Source of the DNA: Oehlia diaphana
Taxonomy: Eukaryota; Glomeromycota; Glomeromycetes; Glomerales; Glomeraceae
Direction of reading: 5' to 3'
NCBI GenBank assembly: GCA_003833135.1
Contig: QZLH01000025.1
Span: forward strand, 92,544 to 110,581
Length of the DNA stretch: 18,038 nucleotides
The position numbers were made by a program, and so were the translations under genes. The number at the start of each line of letters is the position of its first letter. The first letter of the stretch is position 1. Positions 8,510 to 16,416 of the stretch are shown here, piece after piece. The notes beneath the pieces were generated by a model. The model did not search any database, was not told where the DNA came from, and was given only the letters and a program-made list of their open reading frames with translations.

Positions 8510-9195
8510 CAAACATACAGTATATTGTATGGTTAGTTTTGTATGTATTGTATTATTAAAACATTAATGTATGTATGGTCTTTTTCCAATTATGTATGTA
8601 TTGTACGATAAATGTGATAATTTCATAACTTCATATATTATTTGATTTAAGGATAACTTCTTGCCACACTTTTTATTACCAAATTTATCTAATTACGCAT
8701 TTTTCATAATGATTGTGTAATCTTTCTTTATTTTTATTTAAAAATAAATATTTTTACCGTGTTTATTACTACTTTTTCATTTAAAAAACTTATAAAAACG
8801 CAACAGAAATATTTTTTTTTATACTACAATCTTCTCTTTTCTTTTCATTTAAAATATTTCTATCACGTTTATCCAAAGTAAATCATGTTATTCATTCAGA
8901 TATCGAGACTATATCTGATGACGAAACTATATCTGAAAATGAAATTTAACTCTTATGATTCATCATCTATGAAATTGTACTAGATGTTTGCATTATCTCT
9001 AGGCTCTAGCATTACATTAAGGAATATTTATTTTATTTATAATAAATAATAAATTTTTTTTTTTTTTGTGAATCCTAATATTATGTATAGCGAAAATAAG
9101 TATGCCATACATCATTTTTAATATCCATACATGTATGGACACTGACAATCAAAGCATACATAAGCATACAATACATACAACGTTAAGCATACCCT
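8510..9195. mobile_element. Possible TATG-rich inverted-repeat element
   Basis: The left part (about 8510-8612) is rich in GTATG motifs and includes TTGTATGTATTGTAT at 8539-8553. The exact inverse, ATACAATACATACAA, lies at 9166-9180 within a matching CATAC-rich part (about 9098-9192). A perfect 14-base palindrome CCATACATGTATGG sits at 9125-9138. The interior (8615-9090) is AT-rich and carries no supported gene. The layout suggests a non-autonomous inverted-repeat element about 690 bp long. Ends and target duplication are not defined, and simple TATG microsatellite growth on both sides is an alternative. Confidence 0.4.
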
Positions 9196-9354
9196 AAATG
9201 TTTTATAATCACCTATTATAGATGTAGGTATATTTACATTCCGTACTTTAACCTTCTGTGCTAATTTTTATTTATTCAAACATTTAAGAAAAATTCATTG
9301 TAGCCAAATTTATGTAAGTTCCAAAGGAAAAACATTTCTTTATAGAATCGCTTT

Positions 9355-9903
9355 ATTTTATATTATTTATTTTTGCTTCAAATATCTGGGTAGTTAAAGA
9401 CTACAGTTTTATATTTTTATATTTTAATTTTGTTATAAAAGTTCACATTAGATTTATGCAGCTTCTCAACAAATTGGACCAATCATCACTGGTCAAAGAG
9501 GTAATATGGAAACCTTGGTGTACGTGATTAAAACTTGTCCAATTTACATAAAATTTCCATAACATTTCCACAACTTCATTGAAATCTGGCGTACACCATG
9601 GAAATTGGACAGGTTTCCACTAAATTATAATAGTATAAACTTCACGTAAACCATATCTCTTCGACTTGTGCATGTCACTAACGTTTAATTACAATTACCT
9701 ATTTATTTTCATTATTTATTTATTTTGGTTACATTATGCTGACATTAAATAAAGAACATCATTGCTATATAATTACTTAATAAATAATGTATATGTCGTT
9801 TTGGTATAATATTTTTTATATAATAATAATTGATTTGTGCGATTGGAATATAATGAGAATTCCTTTTATTTTATAAAGTACTTTATGTAATGATGACGTC
9901 ATA
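9355..9903 (+). repeat. Conserved upstream flank of SLR copy 4, interrupted
   Basis: 9361-9460 (anchor GCTTCAAATATCTGGGTAGT) and 9728-9900 (anchor ATTATGCTGACATTAAATAA, then TATATGTCGTTTTGG) together match the continuous flank upstream of copy 3, the orphan flank 11227-11510 and the - strand flank 15843-16158. The middle, about 9470-9727, is extra here and contains the short inverted-repeat element 9507-9619. Confidence 0.55.
9507..9619. mobile_element. Short inverted-repeat (MITE-like) insertion
   Basis: It is bounded by TGGAAACC (9507-9514) and its inverse GGTTTCCA (9612-9619). Inside are nested inverted matches: TTGGTGTACG (9515-9524) pairs with CGTACACCA (9590-9598) except the outermost base, and GTCCAATTT (9537-9545) pairs with AAATTGGAC (9602-9610). 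The 113 bp have no reading frame. The equivalent place upstream of copy 3 lacks this sequence, consistent with an insertion after the flank had duplicated. Confidence 0.55.
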
Positions 9904-9989
9904 CTGCGGCGACACAAAATTCATTCTGTGGACAATTAAAACTAATTGGTTACACTGCAGAAGTACATCCAAATAAATATGCAGTGTAA
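9904..9989 (+). promoter_or_regulatory. Two-part SLR array promoter (copy 4)
   Basis: Box A, CTGCGGCGACACAAA (9904-9918), and box B, GTACATCCAAATAAATATGC (9963-9982) followed by AGTGTAA. Box B is nearly identical to the - strand copy at 13534-13560. A CACTGCAG string just upstream of box B parallels the GCAGTAC of copies 1 and 2. The distance to the used ATG (10108) is longer than in copies 3 and 5 because the ancestral start was lost. Confidence 0.65.
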
Positions 9990-10107
9990 AAAATTAAATA
10001 ATGTTTTTCGCCCCTCATACGCCCCTCAATGACTTTCTGAATACGAAAATTATTAAACAGTTAATATTTATCCCAAATTATCAAATAAGCAGTAACTAAT
10101 TCTGAAT

Positions 10108-10944
10108 ATGGATACATCTCATGTTGTACATAATTTTTTTAAAGTAAATATGTTGGAAACAGAACCTTCAACCCAAGATATTGAAGAAAATATTTTTGAA
10201 GAAGATTTAAGTATTTTAGTTGATAAATTGGTTGACCTTTATTTTCAGGAGATAAATAAAGGAAAAAAATTAAGAAAGCAATTTGTTCTTGATTATTTTA
10301 ATAGTTATAAGGTTAATTTACAAGAAATCTATTGTTGGATTCAAAATAATCAAACTTGTTCAAATTCTAATTATTTACTTGGATATTTTAATTATCATGG
10401 AATTGGAATTGATATTAACATGCAAAATGCATTTAAATATTATCAAGAAGCGGCAGAATTAGAAAATGTGTTGGCTCAATTTGAACTTGCTAGTAACATG
10501 TATTTTTATGGGAAAGGTGTTAAAAGTAATTATTATAAAGTTTTTGAATTATCTGAAAAGTTATCAAATAAAAAATATTCATGTGGAATAAATTTATTAG
10601 GATATTGTTATGAGCATGCAGTTGGAACTAATAAGAATGAACAAAAAGCATTCGAATTATATCAAGATGCAGCAGATCTAGGAAATATATTTGGAATATA
10701 TAATTTAGGACGTTGTTATAGGAATGGAGTTGGAATCAATGTTAATATAAAGAAAGCATTTGAATTATATCAAAAAGCAGCAAATTATGGATATTATGCA
10801 GCTCAACAAAATATTGCCTTGATGTATGAAAAAGGATTTGGAACTGAAAAAAATATGGATCTAGCAATCCATTGGTATAAAAAAGCTGCTGTACAAGGGA
10901 ATAAATACTCTCAAAGTAAATTGAAACAACTTTTAAAAGAATGA
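10108..10944 (+). CDS. Sel1-like-repeat protein, N-terminally shortened (SLR copy 4)
   Basis: An intronless 278-residue protein starting MDTSHVVHNFFKVN. Upstream DNA still resembles the 5' coding region of copy 3 (CCCAAATTATCAAAT..., GAATACGAAAATTAT) but carries an in-frame TAA at 10093-10095 where copy 3 has a sense codon. The ancestral N-terminus is therefore dead and ATG 10108 is the first usable start. The conserved N-terminal segment has a small deletion (KGKKLRKQ against KGKEARVRKQ). Five Sel1 repeats and a partial sixth follow. Repeat 2 has a one-residue insertion (LASNMYFYGKG against LANMYFYGKG), and repeat 3 has HAVGT in place of the usual glycine-isoleucine pair. The C-terminus, GNKYSQSKLKQLLKE, groups it with copies 2 and 3. 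No catalytic domain is seen. Some drift suggests relaxed constraint, but the frame is intact. Confidence 0.8.
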   Translation: MDTSHVVHNFFKVNMLETEPSTQDIEENIFEEDLSILVDKLVDLYFQEINKGKKLRKQFVLDYFNSYKVNLQEIYCWIQNNQTCSNSNYLLGYFNYHGIGIDINMQNAFKYYQEAAELENVLAQFELASNMYFYGKGVKSNYYKVFELSEKLSNKKYSCGINLLGYCYEHAVGTNKNEQKAFELYQDAADLGNIFGIYNLGRCYRNGVGINVNIKKAFELYQKAANYGYYAAQQNIALMYEKGFGTEKNMDLAIHWYKKAAVQGNKYSQSKLKQLLKE

Positions 10945-11226
10945 ATGAATTAATAATTTTTATGTTTTATGAAAAGAGACTAATATTTTTTATCCAAAAA
11001 ATACAGATATCTTATTCAGCCTGCTTTTTAAATTCATTATTACTCTTGATTTACTCTATAAAATCACCCTTTTAATTTTCCGCACTAATTTACCATGAGA
11101 TTTTTTTTTCAATTAAGTAATTTATTCAAATAAGTGTTTTTGTTTAATTATACGGTAAATTTATGTATCTATTAAATTAATTCTAAGTGAAAAATGCTCA
11201 TTATATCATTTTCAATTATTCAATAA
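10945..11226. other. AT-rich 3' flank of SLR copy 4
   Basis: No gene is seen. The stop is followed by a GAATGAATTAAT run similar to the end of copy 2. The rest is spacer leading into the orphan flank. Confidence 0.5.
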
Positions 11227-11510
11227 TATTTATTTTACTTCAAATATCTGAGTAGTTTGTAGAAATTCGAGATTTATATTTTAATTTTAATAAAATATAT
11301 TCATTAGATTTTGAGAATGTATAACTACTACTATGTGTTTTTTCAACAATCATGTTTACTATTTATTTCTATTCTTATTCACAATTTATTTATATTGAGA
11401 CTACTTTATTATGCTTACTTTAAATAAAAGTTATTTTGTTATATTAAATACGGTATTTACTATAAATAAACATGTTGTTTTGCATAATATATGTTGTATG
11501 ATATGTTTAA
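11227..11510 (+). repeat. Orphan copy of the SLR upstream flank
   Basis: TTTATTTTACTTCAAATATC at about 11230, a TATTTTAATTTTAATAAAAT and TTCATTAGATTTTGAGAA segment, ATTATGCTTACTTTAAATAA near 11410, and an ACATGTTGTTTTGCATAAT segment follow the same order as the flanks before copies 3 and 4. No + strand SLR gene follows. A fifth unit probably lost its gene here, or the array was broken at this point by the inverted copy. Confidence 0.6.
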
Positions 11511-11704
11511 ATAACAATACAATTGTTAAAAATTAAGATTTTAAAAATAATTCCCATAAATTATGGTTATAAATCAATAATCATAAAAACTACAAAAAAA
11601 AATTAAAAAGATTATTCAGTATTTACACAATATTTAGTTGAAAATAAATTTTTTAAAAAATAAAAGTTATTTGTTACCAAATGTAAATTATGAAGTATAC
11701 GAGA

Positions 11705-11900
11705 GAAATGTATTCCATGGGTATCTGAAATATTCATTGATGCCTTGGGAGCCCCCGAAGAGAGGGAGCATCGGTGTATATGGAGTATTTATTAGGTATC
11801 CATGGAATAACTATTACTTATATACCGATAGATTTTATACTTTTTTATACCAGTGGAGTAATTTACAAATCCATCGGTGAATACATAATACCGATGGGAT
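11705..11900. repeat. Cluster of inverted repeats, possible small element
   Basis: ATTCCATGG (11711-11719) has its inverse CCATGGAAT at about 11801-11809, with weaker pairing continuing inward. CCATCGGT (11871-11878) pairs exactly with ACCGATGG (11890-11897) across an 11-base loop. CATCGGTGTATATGG and ATACCGATAG variants recur between them. An 80-codon open stretch here (11638-11880) has no ATG start and overlaps the palindromes. I read the region as a non-coding element or two nested short elements. Confidence 0.45.
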
Positions 11901-12411
11901 AAAAAAAATTATTTTTGGTATAAATTTTATGATTTGGTTTATTTTATGAACATGCCATATTTCTGCGGTGATACTGGGATAGTTGATGTTATAATAGCAG
12001 TATCTTAAGAAACTCCTCGTTTCTATAAGTGTAAAATGTAAGTAATTTTCATGATACTTGATATCACACTAATAAATGGGACGTTATACATTTTAGAAAT
12101 AATCAGCGTTAAATCACGTAATCGGGACATTTTTTGAATATTTTCATGTATTGAATTGACACAATCTAAGAATAAATTCCGTGGATATGAATGAGATAAA
12201 CATGGAATGAAATTGATTAGCTTTTTTAATAAAATTTTGTTACTTTATTATACTAACAATAAATATAAATAAATTATAATTCAGTTGCTCATAAATTGGC
12301 CCATAATATTCTTAAAATTGATATACTATATGGTCATTCACCTTTATATATTAAGCAATTTTACAAAAAAAGATAAAGCTTCATACGAGAAACATAAATA
12401 GAAGCAAAATT
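11901..12411. other. Spacer with possible promoter relic; 3' flank of SLR copy 5
   Basis: CTGCGGTGATAC at 11963-11974 resembles promoter box A, and GCAGTATC at 11998 resembles the start of box B. No CAAATAAATA core and no + strand gene follow. These are likely the remains of the promoter belonging to the orphan flank. The remainder is AT-rich DNA downstream of the - strand gene, with no other feature seen. Confidence 0.4.
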
Positions 12412-13485
12412 TTAATTTAAAAGATTATTTAATTTATTTTGTGCATTTTTGTGTCCTTGCTTGGCAGATTTTTTATACCAATAAATTGCATTATCTATAT
12501 TTTTCTTAGTTCCATACCCATTTTCGTACATAAAAGCAAGATTATATTGGGCTCTATCATTTTTCAATTTTGCGGCTTTTTGATATAATTCCAATGCCTT
12601 TTGCGTATTAACTAAAGTTCCAATTCCATTAAAATAACAATTACCCAAGTGATTTATTCCAAACGATTCTCCTAAATCTGCTACTTTGTGATATAATTCA
12701 AATGCTCTTTGTTCATTAATTTCTATCCCAATTCCCTTTTCATAACAATATGCTACGTTATTTAACCCCTTTGCATTTCCTAAATCTGCCGCTCTTTCAT
12801 ATAGTTCAAACACTTTTTGTTCATTAACATCAGTTCCAATGCCATGTTCATAGCAATATCCTAACAAATTTATTCCACATGAATAATTATTTTTCGCTAA
12901 ATCTATAGTTAATTCAAAGGCTTTTTCATAATCTTCATCAGTGCCCTCTCCATCCATATACATATTGGCAACTTCATATTGAGCTACAATATTTTCCAAC
13001 TCCGTTGCTTTTTGATAAAATTTAAATGCATTTTGCATGTTAATATCAATTCCTATTCCATGATAATTAAAATATCCAAGTAAATAAATAGAGTTTGAAC
13101 AAGTTTGGTTATTTAGAAGCCAACAATAGATTTCTTGTAAATTTATTTTACAATCATTAAGATAATCAAGAACAAATATCTTTCTCGCATTCACTTCTTT
13201 TCCTTTATTTATTTCTTCAAAATAAAGATTAACCAATTTATCAACTACTATAATTAAATCTTCTTCAAGAATATTTTCATTGATATCTTGAGTTGTAGGT
13301 TCTATTTCTAATATATTTACTTTAAAAAAGTTTTTAATAACATGAGATAATTCTGTGTATAAAGAAAGATTCAGTATACTAATATTATTCATATTTAGAT
13401 TTAGTTGCTGATTATTCGATAATTTAGGATAAGTTTTAACTTGATAATTTTCGTATTCAGCTTGCAGTTCGGTATTATCCGACAT
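12412..13485 (-). CDS. Sel1-like-repeat protein (SLR copy 5)
   Basis: An intronless 357-residue protein on the - strand, convergent with copy 4. The start MSDNTELQAEYENYQ agrees with copies 1 and 3 and has the TTCACA-ATG-TC context. Residues about 27-55 are an Asn/Leu-rich linker. Residues about 56-135 form the conserved segment (NFFKVNILEIEPTTQDI, EEDLIIVVDKLV, ARKIFVLDYLND, INLQEIYCWLLNNQTCSNS). Six Sel1 repeats follow, ending QGHKNAQNKLNNLLN. Repeats 5-6 (GINHLGNCYFNGIGTLVN; AQYNLAFMYENGYGTKKN) are far closer to copy 1 than to copies 2-4, although the N-terminal half (GIGIDINMQNAF, MDGEGTD) resembles copies 3 and 4. The gene is a candidate mosaic. It has its own promoter boxes and a large inserted element just upstream. 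Molecular function is unknown beyond a scaffold role typical of Sel1 repeats. Confidence 0.88.
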   Translation of the reverse strand: MSDNTELQAEYENYQVKTYPKLSNNQQLNLNMNNISILNLSLYTELSHVIKNFFKVNILEIEPTTQDINENILEEDLIIVVDKLVNLYFEEINKGKEVNARKIFVLDYLNDCKINLQEIYCWLLNNQTCSNSIYLLGYFNYHGIGIDINMQNAFKFYQKATELENIVAQYEVANMYMDGEGTDEDYEKAFELTIDLAKNNYSCGINLLGYCYEHGIGTDVNEQKVFELYERAADLGNAKGLNNVAYCYEKGIGIEINEQRAFELYHKVADLGESFGINHLGNCYFNGIGTLVNTQKALELYQKAAKLKNDRAQYNLAFMYENGYGTKKNIDNAIYWYKKSAKQGHKNAQNKLNNLLN

Positions 13486-13533
13486 TGTGAATAATACTTT
13501 ATAGGTGAAGAAGTTTAAGTTACCATAAAATGA

Positions 13534-13602
13534 TTACACTGCATATTTATTTGGACGTAATACCGTACCGCAGTACGACCAATGAATTTTTGTATGCCGC
13601 AG
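13534..13602 (-). promoter_or_regulatory. Two-part SLR array promoter (copy 5)
   Basis: Read on the - strand: box A CTGCGGCATACAAA (13602-13589), a CGTACTGCGGTACGG stretch, then box B ACGTCCAAATAAATATGC followed by AGTGTAA (down to 13534). Box B lies 48 bases upstream of ATG 13485. Box A has drifted (CATAC for GACAC). The intact upstream flank stops about 70 bases further out, where the foldback-like element begins. Confidence 0.6.
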
Positions 13603-13669
13603 TTTTGGCGTTATACTAATCTTGGCATATATAGTATTAATTACAGCTATTTGATATTCCAGTAGTGTG

Positions 13670-13674
13670 TCAAT
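13670..13674 (+). repeat. Candidate target-site duplication, left
   Basis: TCAAT immediately outside the CCGGATGAAATCC end of the foldback-like element; the same five bases lie just outside the other end. Five bases in AT-rich DNA can match by chance, and the two element ends are offset by about six bases relative to their CCGGAT cores. The call is tentative. Confidence 0.35.
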
Positions 13675-14732
13675 CCGGATGAAATCCGTAATCCGTCATC
13701 CGTTTAGCTCATCCGATTATCCGTGACGGATAATCGGATTATCCGGATATCTGTCGGATTTGATCAGATATTTGCCGGATATCCGATTAAATAATATATA
13801 TGTAAGAGTTTGAAGAGTTTGGAATATTTAAAAGTAACTAGGTAAAGATTTCACTAACAGTTTTTTCTTCTTTTTTTTTCAATAGGGACGAATAAATGGA
13901 CTTTCATTTCATTTTTTCACTGGAAATTGGAGCTTTAGTTTCGTTCAGATTTTCTCGTAGGAGTTCTTTTCTTGGAATTTTTTTTTCTTTTTACCATTTT
14001 AACCCATTATCAATCATTTCTTATTTTTTACAGTCTGACGGACGAACGGTTTGGGACTTTAGAAGACATTAAAGTTGATGGTCTATTTCGTTCATTTCGT
14101 TTGACTTTTTGTTTCCTTGGCCTAATTTTTATTAGGAACGGACCAACAGGTGAATGGTTTGAAACTTTAGAAAACATTAAGGGTAGAGTTTTGTTTTTTA
14201 TTTTATTTTATTTAAACGTTTTCTTTATGTCAATTACTAAAGTTTATTTATTTCTCTCCTTAATTTTACAGGAATGGACTGATAGATAAATTTTTCAGCC
14301 CATTTGATTTCTTCCTTCCTTTTTACCCTTGAACTTTATTATTCACGCTAACAGTGGGATTGGGTAGGTTTTTTCTTCCATATAACATTATCTCCTAATT
14401 TTTTATTTCCTCTTTTAGATTAGCCGATAACCAGATGTGCTAGGGACGATAATCTTTAGAAGTCCCATTTTAGTATTTTGTTTCATTTGTTAGTTCGAGG
14501 GTTTCTTGTTCTTTTTGGTCATTAATAACAGTTTTATTTACAGACATGGATTGATGAACGAATGTTCAAGACTTTAGGTTCCATTTCGACGTTAAGGTAT
14601 GTATTTTATTTCTTTCAAAGAATTTTTTTTTGCCCCTTCAACTATTACTAAACTTTTTCTTCTTATTATAGAGCGGTTTTAATTCCTTGAGCGGGTTTAT
14701 TTAAAAAAGAAAATAAAATAAAAATTACGTTC

Positions 14733-14809
<77 letters not shown>

Positions 14810-15837
14810 CAAAAAAAAAAAAAAAAAAAAAAAATTGGTTAACGATGATCGAAGGAGCAAAAAAAATTCTTTTAAATAAATAAAATACCTACTTCAAAAT
14901 CAAAAGTTCTGAAAGAAACATAATCCTTAACTGTTTCTGCAAAAAAAAGCAAGCAACGGTTAGTAAAATAGATTAAAGGAACAGAAAAAAAAAAAAGTCT
15001 TGAAACGAAGACATACTCTTTATCCTATTCAAAGTCCTATTATGTTGCTATAAGAAACAAAATTGCTAAAGGACAAAAAAAACTCAACCTAAATAAAAAA
15101 ATTAAAAAAGTTCAAACCGTTCCTAAATACAAAAAGAAGAAACAGGTTTAATAGCCAGTAAGCAAAAAAATTTTTCAAACGAAATGAAATATCTACTTTA
15201 GTGAGTTTCAATCCAAACGGAATTTGTTGAAAAAGACCTGGACCTTTTCTGTAAAAAAAAAAAAAAGCAATCTCATGCACCTTTTACTAATAAAATTGTT
15301 AAAGTTGGGAATGAATATAGGAATAATTGTGCAGCTAAGAAAAAGGCTCAATTTGTTCCGTCGTGGGATCAGATACGTTTAATAATTTGAACAATACTCT
15401 TAATAGTAAATTGCGTGATGAATCAACTGAAGTGCGCCTGAAAAGGCAATTTCTGATAACAACAAGCGCATAAATGATACTGAAAATACGAATAGTAGGG
15501 CAAGGTTTTTTTATTGTTCTTCAAGTAGATAGGTATCGTCTTTATAAGGCATTTTATTGTATATACAGTATATATATACTGTACATTTTCACACGTATAG
15601 TAGCCAGCGAGTATGTTTTTTTACAAAGCTCTAATAAAATAAAAGCAAGAAACGGTTAGCAAAGGTTAATTTTTTTTAAAAGAAAATCCTGAACGAGACT
15701 TACCATAAGAAGTGACTTTCCATTATTTATTGATTAAATTTAAAAAAAAATCAACATTCCGATTTCCGATGTTTTACGGATGAATCCCGTCAAATTATGT
15801 GTATCCGAACCGTTTAAAAAAATTTATCCGGATAAAA
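13675..15837. mobile_element. Foldback-like element with module-array arms
   Basis: Both outer ends are rich in ATCCG/CGGAT motifs (13670-13790 and 15755-15835), each with a CCGGAT core. The left arm (about 13860-14690) is a tandem array of about 130 bp modules: pyrimidine tracts ending in AG at about 13885, 14033, 14135, 14271, 14418, 14543 and 14671, each followed by a purine-richer stretch such as GGACGAACGG, GGAACGGACC, GGAATGGACT. The right arm (about 14835-15700) holds the same kind of module on the other strand. For example 14594-14639 matches the inverse of 14851-14895 at about 40 of 46 bases, and the AG-GAACGG junction at 14134 has an inverse at about 15116-15124. The centre is A73-TTC-A24. 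TCAAT borders both ends (13670-13674; 15838-15842). No transposase is seen, so mobility would depend on a factor supplied from elsewhere. Confidence 0.65.
14735..14834. repeat. Central A73-TTC-A24 tract
   Basis: A run of 73 A (14735-14807), TTC, then 24 A. It sits almost midway between the two ends of the foldback-like element and separates the oppositely oriented arms. Its length in the assembly may be unreliable. Confidence 0.8.
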
Positions 15838-15842
15838 TCAAT
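15838..15842 (+). repeat. Candidate target-site duplication, right
   Basis: TCAAT directly after ATTTATCCGGATAAAA, matching the five bases at 13670-13674. See the left copy for caveats. Confidence 0.35.
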
Positions 15843-16158
15843 TCATTTTTTTTAATAATCAATTGTTATTTTAAAAAAAATTATATACTGTATACTGTAT
15901 ATCAATAAAACGACATATGAGTTATTTATAAAAAAAAGATAAGCCTTTATTTAATGTGAGCATAATATAATCTCATATGAATGAGATAAATAGAAATACT
16001 ATAAAGAGTTTGTTTTTGGGCGCAAGTGAACATAATCGATACACAGTAGTTATAATTTAGTTTCTGTTATAATTTGCGTTTTCAAAATTTAATGGAAGCA
16101 TTTATTAAGAAATTAAATATAAATTCTAATTTCTTACTTCTAAGGTATTTGAAATTAT
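15843..16158 (-). repeat. Outer half of SLR copy 5 upstream flank
   Basis: Read on the - strand, this carries the anchors of the conserved SLR flank in order: TTTCAAATACC (about 16155), a TTTATATTTAATTTCTTAAT and CCATTAAATTTTGAAAA segment, ATTATGCTCACATTAAATAA, and CATATGTCGTTTTATT. The flank then ends at the foldback-like element and resumes on its far side (about 13669-13603) with CTGGAATATCAAAT, matching TTGGAATATAATGAG upstream of copy 4. Confidence 0.6.
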
Positions 16159-16416
16159 AGAGTAAAGCAATTTGAACGAGATATGTTAAATATGATACTA
16201 ATATACTGTTTATACTGTTTTTAAATTGATTTATTTGATTTTCAATTCAAGCAATGAATTGAAATAGCAGATTAATGAGAGACATGTTTTATTTTACATA
16301 CAGTAATTTCTTTTAAAAAAAATATTTATAAATTTTGTCACGAGATTCATTTTCTTTAAAGAAAATTTTAAAAATCGTTACAAAGTTCATTTCTTTTATT
16401 TCTTTTTAAAATATCG
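16159..16416. other. Spacer downstream of the SLR pseudogene
   Basis: AT-rich DNA with no gene or clear repeat. On the - strand it is the 3' flank of the pseudogene and leads into the copy 5 upstream flank. Confidence 0.45.

Noticed and set aside
8790..8948. About 50-codon open stretch ending in an acidic tail (ETISDDETISENEI)
   Set aside because: No ATG start, no recognisable family, and it contains a short direct repeat; kept only as a possible relic.
11638..11880. 80-codon open frame
   Set aside because: Starts at TTG and overlaps the inverted-repeat cluster; composition follows the palindromes rather than a protein.
13972..14289. 105-codon open frame in the left arm of the foldback-like element
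   Set aside because: Phe/Leu-rich translation of pyrimidine tracts; explained by the module repeats.
14666..14860. Poly-Phe open frame on - strand
   Set aside because: Translation of the central A tract.
15089..15280. 63-codon frame on - strand
   Set aside because: Falls in the right-arm modules; mirror of the left-arm situation.
15474..15659. 61-codon open frame on + strand
   Set aside because: Inside the right arm of the repeat element, no homology recognised, low-complexity TATA stretch within it.
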